Origin: DASRVA01 sp050732935 | GTDB taxonomy: Bacteria > Gemmatimonadota > Gemmatimonadetes > JACCXV01 > JAHWKZ01 | DNA length: 6,235 nucleotides | Assembly (NCBI GenBank): GCA_050732935.1 | Contig: JBOHRW010000225.1 | Span: 1 to 6,235, forward strand | Reading direction: 5' to 3' | In this document: positions 1 to 6,235 of the stretch, one piece after another | Layout: each line of letters opens with the position of its first letter | Position numbering within the stretch: position 1 is the first letter of the stretch | The notes under the pieces: generated by a model | What the model was told of the DNA's origin: nothing | What the model saw: the letters and a program-made list of their open reading frames with translations, nothing else | Databases searched by the model: none | Position numbers and translations under genes: made by a program

Positions 1-626
1 TCCTCGTGGATGACGAGCCGGCCTCGCTGCATCCGCGGGTTCTCTCGGCCGATTCCCTCGTCGCCCTCGCCCTCGTCCGCCGGCCCGATCTCGCCGCGCT
101 CGCTCGGGAGGCCGACCGTCTCGCTGCTAAGGCGCGGCTGGCCCGTCGCGAGGCGGTCCCGAACCTGATCCTCCGGGCCACTCGCGAGGCAGAGGACGGC
201 GAACCCCCGCGGCTCGATGTCGGTATCGCGGTGCCGTTCCCGCTCTTCAATCGCAACCGGGGCGGGGCGGCCCAGATCGATGCGCTGGCCGAGCAAGCGC
301 GGCTCCGCCGACAAGCGCTGGAGTCGCGCATCCGCGTCGAAATCGCTCAGGCTCTCGCGAACTACGCCGCGGCGGCCGAGGCCACGGCCGTTTTCGAACG
401 CGACGTCCTGGCCCAGGCGCGGGAGAACCAGGCTCTGCTCGAAGAGGGTTTCCAAGCCGGGAAGTTCGGACTCGCCGAAGTCCTGCTCATTCGCAACCAA
501 CTCATCGAGAGCGAGCTCGAGTACTGGGCGTCATGGCTGGCGCGGGGCGCGGCGCTGGTCGAGCTCGAAGCCGCGACGGGCGTCCTCGTGCCCGATCGCT
601 CCTATCTCCCCACCGGAAGGGAATAG
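1..626 (+). CDS. czcC: CzcC-type outer-membrane efflux channel, C-terminal half (5' partial)
   Basis: Outer-membrane factor of a tripartite heavy-metal efflux system; the family (TolC/OEP fold) forms a trimeric channel across the outer membrane and periplasm that docks on the CzcAB pump. The reading frame is open from the left edge (first whole codon at 3), so the gene starts upstream. About 207 residues are visible against roughly 400-430 for the family, i.e. the second of the two OEP repeats. Numbering from the GTG at 6: an Arg/Ala-rich helix at about 28-50, a beta segment ending in the typical CzcC turn VPFPLFNRNRGG (76-87), then long amphipathic helices at about 88-140 and 141-190 with the family-like stretch EEGFQAGKFGLAEVLLIRNQL. 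No signal peptide is expected in this part. The stop is 6 bases before the adaptor gene, implying one operon. The family is clear; the symbol follows from context and the NRNRG turn. Substrate cannot be told from this subunit. Confidence 0.9.
   Translation, partial: LVDDEPASLHPRVLSADSLVALALVRRPDLAALAREADRLAAKARLARREAVPNLILRATREAEDGEPPRLDVGIAVPFPLFNRNRGGAAQIDALAEQARLRRQALESRIRVEIAQALANYAAAAEATAVFERDVLAQARENQALLEEGFQAGKFGLAEVLLIRNQLIESELEYWASWLARGAALVELEAATGVLVPDRSYLPTGRE
615..622 (+). promoter_or_regulatory. Ribosome binding site for the adaptor gene
   Basis: A purine run GGAAGGGA lies inside the last codons of the outer-membrane factor gene and ends 10 bases before the ATG at 633. It supports that start. 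The spacing is slightly long but acceptable. Confidence 0.55.
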
Positions 627-632
627 ACCGCG

Positions 633-1865
633 ATGTCACGCTTCTCGCACACGAGCGCTCGGCTTCGAACCACGACCCAGGCTACCTACGACCGGTTGAC
701 GCCCAGGCAACGCGCGCTCGCCGCCGGGATTCTCGCGGCTCTCATCGCCCTCGTAGCATGGACCCTGATCGGCGGGGCGCGTTCGCCATCGACCGAGGAC
801 GAGAGCGCGGAAGAGCACGCCGACGAAGGAGAAGGCCTCGTCGTCCTCGACTCGATCGGGATGGCGGCCGCCGGACTCCGGATCGTCACCGTGACCGCCG
901 GAGCGGAGAGCCAGCATGTGGCGAGCGGAACGGTGACCTACAACCTGAATCGCGTCTCGCTCGTCGCCCCCCGCGCCGAGGGGCGCGTCGTGCGGGTGCT
1001 GTCCGATCTGGGACGCTCGGTCGGGGCCGGCCAGCCGCTGGCGCTGCTGGAGAGCCCTGAGGTCGGCGCGCTGCGCGGCGACCTCGATCGCGCACGGGCC
1101 GATCTCGAGGTTTCACGGGCGGCGCTGGAACGCGAACGCGCCCTCTACGAGCGGAAGATCACCTCCCGGCGCGAGCTGCAGGACGCCGAGGCGGAGTACC
1201 AGCGGGCGGCCGCCGACCTGCGAGCCGCCGAGGCGGCCCTTCGAGCGCTGGGCGCGGGCGCGGACGGGCAAGGCGCGTCGTTCGCGGTCTCCTCTCCGAT
1301 CGCGGGAGTCGTCGTCACGCGTCGGGCCACCCCCGGGCAGATCGCCGGCCCTTCCGACACGCTCTTCACCGTCGCGGACCTCGACCCGCTCTGGGTCGAG
1401 CTGGATCTCTACGAGAAGGACCTCGGTCAGGTGCGGGCCGGCCAGAGCCTGGCCCTGACGACGACCGCGTTCGGCGACTCGACCTACGAGGGCAAAATCA
1501 CCTACGTCGGGCAGATCGTCGATCCCGAGACGCGCACGATCAAGGTGCGGGCGGAGGTGGCCAACCCGGGCGGAACGCTGCGGCCGGGAATGTTCGTCAC
1601 CGCGCGAATCCACGGCGCCGTTCTCCCCGAGCTGCTCACCGTGCCCGAGACGGCCGTCCAGGTGCTCGAGGGCCGGAACGTCGTCTTCGTGCCCGTCGGC
1701 GCGAATCGCTTCCGCGCGACGCCTGTCACGCTCGGGGAGCGTTTCCCGGACGGGCGCGTCGCCGTCACGGCTGGTCTGCGCGCCGGTCAGCGGATCGTCG
1801 CCGAAGGCAGCTTCTCGCTCAAGTCGGAGCTCGAGAAGGAAAGCTTCGGCGGGGGTCACCACTGA
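633..1865 (+). CDS. czcB: CzcB-type periplasmic adaptor (membrane fusion protein, HlyD/RND-MFP family)
   Basis: Periplasmic adaptor joining the inner-membrane RND pump to the outer-membrane channel. The 410 residues match the usual 370-420. Visible parts in order: Arg-rich cytoplasmic N-terminus; one membrane anchor at about 28-47 with no lipobox cysteine; acidic linker at 52-68 (TEDESAEEHADEGEG); first half of the barrel-sandwich (lipoyl-like) domain at about 108-143 (VAPRAEGRVVRV, VGAGQPLALLESPEV); Arg/Glu/Ala-rich alpha-hairpin at about 144-207; second lipoyl half at about 218-249 (SSPIAGVVVTRRATPGQ); beta-barrel at about 250-325 (LWVELDLYEKDLGQVRAGQ, RPGMFVTARI); membrane-proximal domain at about 330-398. 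The end, SELEKESFGGGHH, is a common CzcB-type tail with a possible metal-binding His pair. Its only methionines are M1, M77 and M320, so the N-terminal three-Met Cu/Ag site of CusB is absent, which favours a divalent substrate (inference). It lies 6 bases after the channel gene and 10 before the pump gene. Confidence 0.93.
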   Translation: MSRFSHTSARLRTTTQATYDRLTPRQRALAAGILAALIALVAWTLIGGARSPSTEDESAEEHADEGEGLVVLDSIGMAAAGLRIVTVTAGAESQHVASGTVTYNLNRVSLVAPRAEGRVVRVLSDLGRSVGAGQPLALLESPEVGALRGDLDRARADLEVSRAALERERALYERKITSRRELQDAEAEYQRAAADLRAAEAALRALGAGADGQGASFAVSSPIAGVVVTRRATPGQIAGPSDTLFTVADLDPLWVELDLYEKDLGQVRAGQSLALTTTAFGDSTYEGKITYVGQIVDPETRTIKVRAEVANPGGTLRPGMFVTARIHGAVLPELLTVPETAVQVLEGRNVVFVPVGANRFRATPVTLGERFPDGRVAVTAGLRAGQRIVAEGSFSLKSELEKESFGGGHH

Positions 1866-1867
1866 GG
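1863..1867 (+). promoter_or_regulatory. Ribosome binding site for the RND pump gene, overlapping the adaptor stop
   Basis: TGAGG contains the adaptor stop codon (1863-1865) and a short Shine-Dalgarno core GAGG ending 8 bases before the GTG at 1876. It favours the 1876 start over the in-frame GTG at 1888. The resulting N-terminus MIDRVIELALRSR also matches the usual CzcA start pattern. Confidence 0.55.
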
Positions 1868-1875
1868 CCCCGTCG

Positions 1876-4800
1876 GTGATCGACCGTGTGATCGAGCTCG
1901 CCCTCAGGAGCCGAGCGATCGTTCTGCTCTTCATCGCCGCCACGGTCGGCGCCGGCCTCTACGCGCTCGCCCGGATGCCGATCGACGCGTTCCCGGACGT
2001 CTCGCCCGTTCTCGTTCAGGTCATCACCGAATCGCCGGGCCTCGCCCCCGAAGAGGTCGAACAGCTCGTCACGTATCCGGTCGAGGTGGCGATGAACTCG
2101 ATCCCGGGGGTCGCAGAGGTGAAATCGCTATCCGCCTTCGGGATTTCCCAGGTCAACGTCTATTTCGAAGACGACATCGATATCTACTTCGCGCGGCAGC
2201 TCGTTCTCGAGCGGTTGCGGTCCGCCGAGGATGAGATCCCCGAGGGTCTCGGCGAGCCCGAGCTGGGGCCGATCACGAGCGGCCTCGGGCAGGTGTACCA
2301 GTACGTGCTCGAGGGTCCGGGCTATGACGACATGGAGCTGCGAACGCTCCAAGACTGGGTCGTGAAGTACAACCTGCGCACCGTCCCCGGCGTCACGGAG
2401 ATCCTCTCCTTCGGCGGCAGTGTCAAGCAGTACCAGGTGCAGATCGATCCGGGCCGACTGCTCCAGCACGAAGTAGCGCTCGACGAGGTGATCGAGGCGA
2501 TCCGGCAGAACAATCGCAACGTCGGCGGCGGCTACATCGTACGCAACGCCGAGGAGTACCTGGTCCGGGGGCTGGGATTGGTCGAGACGCTCGATGACAT
2601 CGGGGACATCGTGGTCGAGACTCGGGAGGGGACCCCCATCTACATCCGGAACGTCGCCAACGTGGTCATCGGGCCGGAGGTGCGCCGCGGCATCGTGACG
2701 AAGGACGGCGAGGGTGAGGTCGTCGCGGGCGTCGTGCTCAAGTTGCTCGGCGAGAACACCTCCGCAGTCATCGAGCGAACGAAGGCCAAGGTCGCCGAGA
2801 TCAACGCGATCCTGCCCGAGGGCGTGCGCATCGTCCCCTTCTACGATCAGACCGAGCTCGTCGAGCGCGCCGTGGACACGGTAACGGAGGCGCTCCTCGA
2901 GGGCGGCGTGCTGATCGTTTTGGTGCTGATGCTCTTCCTCGGCAACGTGCGGAGCGCGCTCGTCGTGACGACGATGCTGCCGCTGGCCCTGCTAGTCTCG
3001 TTCATCCTCATGCGCCTGTTCGGCATCAGCGCCAATCTGATGTCGCTGGGCGGTCTGGCGATCGGCATCGGGATGATGGTGGATGGCGGGGTCGTGATGG
3101 TGGAAAACATCTACCGCCATCTTTCCGAAAGGCCGGCGCACGGCGCGGGCGGGCAGGCCGTCGGCGCCGCGCCGCGCCACGCCGACGAACCGGCGATCCA
3201 TGTCGTGCTCCGGGCCGCGCAGGAGGTGGGCCGTCCGATCGTCTTCGCGATCGCGATCATCATCCTCGTCTTTCTGCCGCTGTTCACGCTCGAGGGGGTC
3301 GAAGGCAAGCTCTTCACTCCCATGGCCTACACGATCAGCTTCGCGATGCTCGCATCGCTCGTCCTTTCGCTCACCGTGATCCCGGTGTTGGCGTCCTATA
3401 TCATCAAGGGCGGCAGCGAGGAGGATACCTGGGTGATGCGCCCCATCAAGGCCCACTACCTGCCCGCCCTGCGGTGGGCGATGGCGAACCGCCGGCGGAC
3501 TGTGCTCGGCGCTGTGGCCGCGTTGGCGGTCAGCCTCGCGGTGTTCCCGTTCCTGGGCAGCGAATTCGTGCCCGCTCTCGAAGAGGGGTCTGTGATGCTG
3601 CGGGTCACGCTGGCCCCCAGCGCCGGTCTCGACGAGACCGCGCGCATGGCCGGCCTCCTGGAGCGCGAGCTGCTGGCTTTTCCGGAGGTCACGACCGTCG
3701 TCTCGAAGATCGGCCGCGCCGAGGCGGGCGGGGACCCGGAGCCCGTCAACAACATCGAGATCTATGTGGGCCTCGATCCGCCCGGGGACTGGCGCTTCGG
3801 GAGCAAGGAGGAGCTCGTGGAGGCGATGGAGGAACGCCTGGGGCACACGCCGGGGGTGCTGCTGAACTTCTCGCAGCCGATCGCCTTCCGCGTGGACGAG
3901 CTGTTGTCGGGCGTGCGCGCGGAACTCGCGATATCCGTCTTCGGGGACGACCTGGATATCCTGACGGAGAAAGCGAACCAGATCAGCCGGTTGGTCCAGC
4001 AAGTCCCGGGCGCGGCCGATGTTCAGGTCGAGCAGGTGACCGGGCAGCCGCAGCTTCAGATCCGGGTCGATCGCGAGGCGATTGCCCGTTACGGGCTCAA
4101 CGTCTCCGCCGTGCAGGAAGTCATCGAGAGCGCCGTCGGAGGTGAGGTCGTGGGTCAGGTCTTCGAGGGTTCGCGCCGCTTCGACATCTCCGTGCGGCTG
4201 CAGGAACCGTTTCGCCGCGACGTGGAGGAGATCTCGAACATCCTCGTCTCGACTCCAGGCCATGGGGTGCAGGTTCCGCTGGCTCAGCTCGCTGATATCC
4301 GGGTGATCACCGGGCCGAAACAGATCAGCCACGAACGCAACCAGCGGCGGATCGTCGTCCAGGCCAACGTGCGCGGTCGTGACATGGGGGGCTTCGTCGC
4401 CGAGGCGCAGCGGGCGGTCGCCGCCGATGTCGACCTGCCGCCGGGGTATCAGGTGACCTGGGGCGGGCAGTTCGAGAACCAGCAGCGAGCGATGCAGCGC
4501 CTCACGATCATCGTCCCTCTCACGATCGCCTTGATCTTCCTGCTGCTCTACTTCAGCTTCGGCTCCCTGCGGCAGGCGCTGCTCATCATCCTGAACGTGC
4601 CGTTCGCGATGATCGGTGGGATCCTGGCCCTGTTCGTGACCGGTCAGTATCTCTCGGTCCCGGCATCCGTTGGCTTCATCGCGCTCTTCGGGGTGGCGGT
4701 GCTCAACGGCGTAGTGCTGGTGAGCTACATCAACACCCTCCGTCTCGAGGGCCACGACGTGGAGGCCGCCGTGCTCCGCGGCACCGAGCTGCGGCTGCGC

Positions 4801-5013
4801 CCTGTCCTCATGACCGCCCTGGTCGCGAGCCTCGGGCTCGTGCCGCTGCTGCTGTCGGGCGGCGCGGGCTCCGAGGTTCAGCGCCCGCTCGCCACCGTGG
4901 TCGTGGGGGGACTGATTACCTCGACTCTTCTGACGCTGTTCCTGCTGCCTACGCTTTACAGCTGGCTGGAGCGCGTCCGGCGTCCAACGCGCGATCTGGA
5001 GGTTGCGCCGTGA
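1876..5013 (+). CDS. czcA: CzcA-type heavy-metal efflux RND transporter (HME-RND)
   Basis: Inner-membrane proton/cation antiporter, the engine of the CzcCBA complex. The 1045 residues match the family (about 1020-1080). Twelve membrane segments are visible, near 14-32, 340-356, 361-382, 388-409, 453-473, 484-506, 542-560, 877-895, 901-921, 930-952, 976-994 and 1005-1027. Large periplasmic porter/docking loops follow TM1 and TM7. Family landmarks include MPIDAFPDVSPVLVQV, DIYFARQLV and LGSEFVPALEEG. The TM4 proton-relay motif is GIGMMVDGGVVMVEN (397-411): D403 and E410 match the essential D408 and E415 of Cupriavidus metallidurans CzcA, but G397 stands where that protein has D402. By-eye alignment finds none of the three CusA Cu(I)-binding methionines; the position of CusA M672 is E675, in the CzcA-like segment VDELLSGVRAELAISVFGDD. 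This favours a divalent cation, though ion specificity is inferred. A short Ala/Gly/His segment (420-442) lies between TM4 and TM5. Start is GTG at 1876; the stop overlaps the PII-like gene by 4 bases. Confidence 0.96.
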   Translation: MIDRVIELALRSRAIVLLFIAATVGAGLYALARMPIDAFPDVSPVLVQVITESPGLAPEEVEQLVTYPVEVAMNSIPGVAEVKSLSAFGISQVNVYFEDDIDIYFARQLVLERLRSAEDEIPEGLGEPELGPITSGLGQVYQYVLEGPGYDDMELRTLQDWVVKYNLRTVPGVTEILSFGGSVKQYQVQIDPGRLLQHEVALDEVIEAIRQNNRNVGGGYIVRNAEEYLVRGLGLVETLDDIGDIVVETREGTPIYIRNVANVVIGPEVRRGIVTKDGEGEVVAGVVLKLLGENTSAVIERTKAKVAEINAILPEGVRIVPFYDQTELVERAVDTVTEALLEGGVLIVLVLMLFLGNVRSALVVTTMLPLALLVSFILMRLFGISANLMSLGGLAIGIGMMVDGGVVMVENIYRHLSERPAHGAGGQAVGAAPRHADEPAIHVVLRAAQEVGRPIVFAIAIIILVFLPLFTLEGVEGKLFTPMAYTISFAMLASLVLSLTVIPVLASYIIKGGSEEDTWVMRPIKAHYLPALRWAMANRRRTVLGAVAALAVSLAVFPFLGSEFVPALEEGSVMLRVTLAPSAGLDETARMAGLLERELLAFPEVTTVVSKIGRAEAGGDPEPVNNIEIYVGLDPPGDWRFGSKEELVEAMEERLGHTPGVLLNFSQPIAFRVDELLSGVRAELAISVFGDDLDILTEKANQISRLVQQVPGAADVQVEQVTGQPQLQIRVDREAIARYGLNVSAVQEVIESAVGGEVVGQVFEGSRRFDISVRLQEPFRRDVEEISNILVSTPGHGVQVPLAQLADIRVITGPKQISHERNQRRIVVQANVRGRDMGGFVAEAQRAVAADVDLPPGYQVTWGGQFENQQRAMQRLTIIVPLTIALIFLLLYFSFGSLRQALLIILNVPFAMIGGILALFVTGQYLSVPASVGFIALFGVAVLNGVVLVSYINTLRLEGHDVEAAVLRGTELRLRPVLMTALVASLGLVPLLLSGGAGSEVQRPLATVVVGGLITSTLLTLFLLPTLYSWLERVRRPTRDLEVAP
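4998..5002 (+). promoter_or_regulatory. Ribosome binding site for the PII-like gene
   Basis: A full GGAGG lies within the last codons of the pump gene, 7 bases before the GTG at 5010. It is the strongest Shine-Dalgarno in the window and fixes the PII-like start, so this protein can initiate by itself as well as by coupling to the upstream stop. Confidence 0.75.
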
Positions 5014-5333
5014 AGCTGATCCTTGCCGTCATCCAGCCGTTCCGCCTCGACGAAGTGGTCCTGTCCTGCGGCGAGGTCCCCGCCTTCCCGGGAATGACCG
5101 TGGTGCCCATCCGCGGGTTCGGGCGAGAGAAATTCGCCGTCTCTGCGCGCACGCCGGAGGAGGAGGTGACCGACTTCAAGGAGAAGGTCCAACTCGAGAT
5201 CATCGCTCCCGACGAGCAGGTCGAGGAGATCGTGCGAGTGCTCCATCGGGCAGCCCACACTGGCCGCCCCGGGGACGGGAAGATCGTGGTGCTCGGTCTG
5301 GAGCGAGTCGTCGAAATCCGCCAATCATTCTGA
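5010..5333 (+). CDS. PII-like signalling protein (GlnB superfamily) linked to metal efflux
   Basis: Small cytoplasmic protein of the PII superfamily, whose members form trimers that bind small ligands (nucleotides, 2-oxoglutarate) and control partner proteins, often through the T-loop. The 107 residues align by eye with E. coli GlnB (112) from end to end: start MKLILAVIQPFRLDEV, then MTVVPIRGFGREK (29-41), a T-loop of standard length (42-56), KVQLEIIAPDEQVEEIV, B-loop TGRPGDGKI (84-92) and ending RVVEIRQSF. Differences from GlnB: the uridylylated Tyr51 is E52, Tyr46 is R47, Gln39 (2-oxoglutarate/Mg contact) is E40, and Arg101 (ATP phosphate contact) is E102. K41, K59, K91 and R104 (GlnB K40, K58, K90, R103) are kept. 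Uridylylation at the classic site is therefore ruled out and ligand use may differ. No ammonium transporter or glutamine synthetase gene is nearby. It overlaps the pump gene by 4 bases (GTGA) and the CDF gene by 1. It likely belongs to the PII subgroup associated with heavy-metal efflux operons (recalled as PII-NG); a role regulating pump or CDF is inference. Confidence 0.88.
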   Translation: MKLILAVIQPFRLDEVVLSCGEVPAFPGMTVVPIRGFGREKFAVSARTPEEEVTDFKEKVQLEIIAPDEQVEEIVRVLHRAAHTGRPGDGKIVVLGLERVVEIRQSF

Positions 5334-5335
5334 TG
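5331..5335 (+). promoter_or_regulatory. TGATG stop-start junction between PII-like and CDF genes
   Basis: The PII-like stop TGA (5331-5333) shares its last base with the ATG (5333-5335) of the CDF gene. The 20 bases upstream contain no convincing Shine-Dalgarno sequence, so CDF translation probably depends on ribosomes that have just finished the PII-like gene (inference). Confidence 0.6.
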
Positions 5336-6235
5336 AGCCGGGCGGCCGGCCACACGCATTCGTCTGCGCGGGACCCGGACTCGCGTGCGCGCCAGCAGAA
5401 GGGCTTGGCACTCGTCCTAGCCCTCACCGCCGGATACATGATCGCCGAGATCATCGGCGGGTTGCTGACCAACTCCCTCGCCCTGCTCGCCGATGCGGGG
5501 CACATGTTCTCGGATGTGGCGGCGCTCGGCCTCAGCCTGTTCGCGATGTGGATCGCCCGTCGTCCAGCGACGCCGCAGCGCACGTACGGATACCACCGGA
5601 TCGAGATCCTCGCGGCTCTCGCCAACGGCGTCACGCTCGTCGCCGTCGCGATCTACATATTCATCGAGGCCGCCCAGAGACTGGGGGAGCCGCCCGAGGT
5701 TCAGGGCCCGTTGATGCTCGGAGTCGCCGCGGGAGGCTTGGTCGTGAATGTCGTAGGGCTCTGGATCCTCCACGAAGGGAGAGGCGAAAATCTGAATGTG
5801 CATGGCGCCTGGCTGCACGTACTTGGCGATCTTCTGGGCAGCGTTGGCACCATCATCGCCGCGATCCTGATCTCGACCACCGGCTGGAATCTGGCAGACC
5901 CGATCGCTTCGGTGCTGATCGGGCTTCTTATTCTTGTTTCCTCCTGGAGGCTTCTCAAGGAAGCGGCGGCGATCCTGATGGAGCACGCGCCCGGCAATCT
6001 GGATGTAGAGGCGGTGCAGGAAGCGATGTCGCGCGTCCCAGGCGTGCTCGAGGTGCACGACCTGCACGTCTGGACGATTACCAGCGGACTCGTGTCCCTT
6101 TCGGCACACGTCCTGGTGGCGGAAACCCGCCCCAATCAGGTCGTGCTCGAAGATCTCAGGAACGTTCTCGAATCCGGTTTCGAGATCACCCATATGACAG
6201 TCCAGTGCGAGTCGGCAGAGTGCCCGCAGCGAGGG
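5333..6235 (+). CDS. czcD: Cation diffusion facilitator (CDF) family exporter, CzcD/ZitB-like (3' partial)
   Basis: Inner-membrane proton-coupled exporter of divalent metals (Zn, often Cd/Co) from cytoplasm to periplasm. The frame is open for 301 codons to the window edge; family members are about 290-330 residues, so only a short tail should be missing. The N-terminus is short and polar with H7 and H9. Six membrane segments lie near 25-45, 49-75, 92-112, 127-147, 158-182 and 186-206. The transport site is complete: H57/D61 in TM2 (LADAGHMFSD) and H162/D166 in TM5 (HGAWLHVLGD), the His-x3-Asp pairs typical of Zn-type CDFs. YGYHRIEILAALANG (85-99) is a family hallmark between TM2 and TM3. The cytoplasmic C-terminal domain (about 209-301) has the CzcD/ZitB stretch VHDLHVWTITSG (241-252), further histidines H259 and H287, and C292/C297 near the visible end, all possible regulatory metal ligands. 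I chose ATG 5333 because it retains a full TM1 and no better-placed start exists downstream. The symbol rests on family and operon context. Confidence 0.93.
   Translation, partial: MSRAAGHTHSSARDPDSRARQQKGLALVLALTAGYMIAEIIGGLLTNSLALLADAGHMFSDVAALGLSLFAMWIARRPATPQRTYGYHRIEILAALANGVTLVAVAIYIFIEAAQRLGEPPEVQGPLMLGVAAGGLVVNVVGLWILHEGRGENLNVHGAWLHVLGDLLGSVGTIIAAILISTTGWNLADPIASVLIGLLILVSSWRLLKEAAAILMEHAPGNLDVEAVQEAMSRVPGVLEVHDLHVWTITSGLVSLSAHVLVAETRPNQVVLEDLRNVLESGFEITHMTVQCESAECPQRG

Noticed and set aside
6..8. GTG as the true start of the outer-membrane factor gene
   Set aside because: The frame is open to the left edge, and the protein from here would lack the signal peptide and the first OEP repeat. 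It is an internal valine codon of a truncated gene.
217..1060. Plus-strand open frames at 217-699 and 533-1060 overlapping the channel and adaptor genes
   Set aside because: Both are Arg/Ser/Pro-rich out-of-frame shadows with no domain similarity and they conflict with well-supported genes.
3245..3256. Perfect 12-base palindrome TCGCGATCGCGA, containing GCGATCGC (the cyanobacterial HIP1 octamer)
   Set aside because: I see it only once, inside codons of pump TM5, so it is a chance product of Ala/Ile codons and not evidence for a repeat family or a cyanobacterial origin.
2992..4755. Long minus-strand open frame (587 codons) antisense to the RND pump, plus another at 1113-1943 and one at 5417-6193
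   Set aside because: Their conceptual proteins are rich in Arg, His, Asp and Glu with no recognisable domain, as expected from the complement of high-GC coding DNA with biased third positions. The plus-strand genes in the same places are unambiguous.
5010..5333. The small gene as a CutA-type metal tolerance protein
   Set aside because: CutA shares the trimeric fold, but this sequence carries GlnB landmarks (GFGREK, TGRPGDGKI, start KLILAVIQPF) that CutA lacks.
5314..5404. Possible terminator or regulatory stem in the GC-rich GGCGGCCGGCCAC region around the CDF start
   Set aside because: No stem followed by a T-run is present and the region is coding across the gene junction. The GGCCGGCC palindrome is expected at this GC content.

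Overview
The window is a compact, all plus-strand metal-efflux operon from a high-GC (roughly two-thirds GC by eye) Gram-negative bacterium. The Gram-negative assignment rests on an outer-membrane channel, a periplasmic adaptor and an RND pump, which only make sense in a two-membrane cell. The strong G/C bias at third codon positions suits many proteobacterial and environmental phyla; I cannot name the phylum from this sequence.

Layout: (1) 1-626, the C-terminal half of a CzcC-type outer-membrane factor whose start lies upstream of the window; (2) 633-1865, a CzcB-type membrane fusion protein; (3) 1876-5013, a full-length CzcA-type heavy-metal RND pump; (4) 5010-5333, a small PII-like (GlnB superfamily) protein overlapping the pump gene by 4 bases; (5) 5333-6235, a CzcD/ZitB-like cation diffusion facilitator overlapping the PII stop by 1 base and still open at the window edge. 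The largest gap between genes is 10 bases. I see no promoter, terminator, RNA gene, mobile element or CRISPR array inside the window, so promoter and any metal sensor should lie outside it.

The genes form a two-step export route. The CDF protein would move divalent cations from cytoplasm to periplasm, and the CzcCBA complex would take them from the periplasm or inner membrane to the outside. Substrate clues point to divalent cations (Zn/Cd/Co/Ni-like) and away from Cu(I)/Ag(I): the methionines used by CusA and CusB are absent, and the CDF has His-x3-Asp in both transport-site helices. The pump's TM4 motif is nevertheless a mixture of CusA-like and CzcA-like features, so the exact ion is open.

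The most interesting element is the PII-like gene between pump and CDF. It keeps the PII fold signature and normal T-loop length but lacks the uridylylation tyrosine and changes two ligand-contact residues, suggesting a metal-efflux regulator and not a nitrogen regulator. A PII subgroup linked to heavy-metal efflux genes has been described (I recall it as PII-NG), so the linkage is probably not new, though its function is poorly defined.
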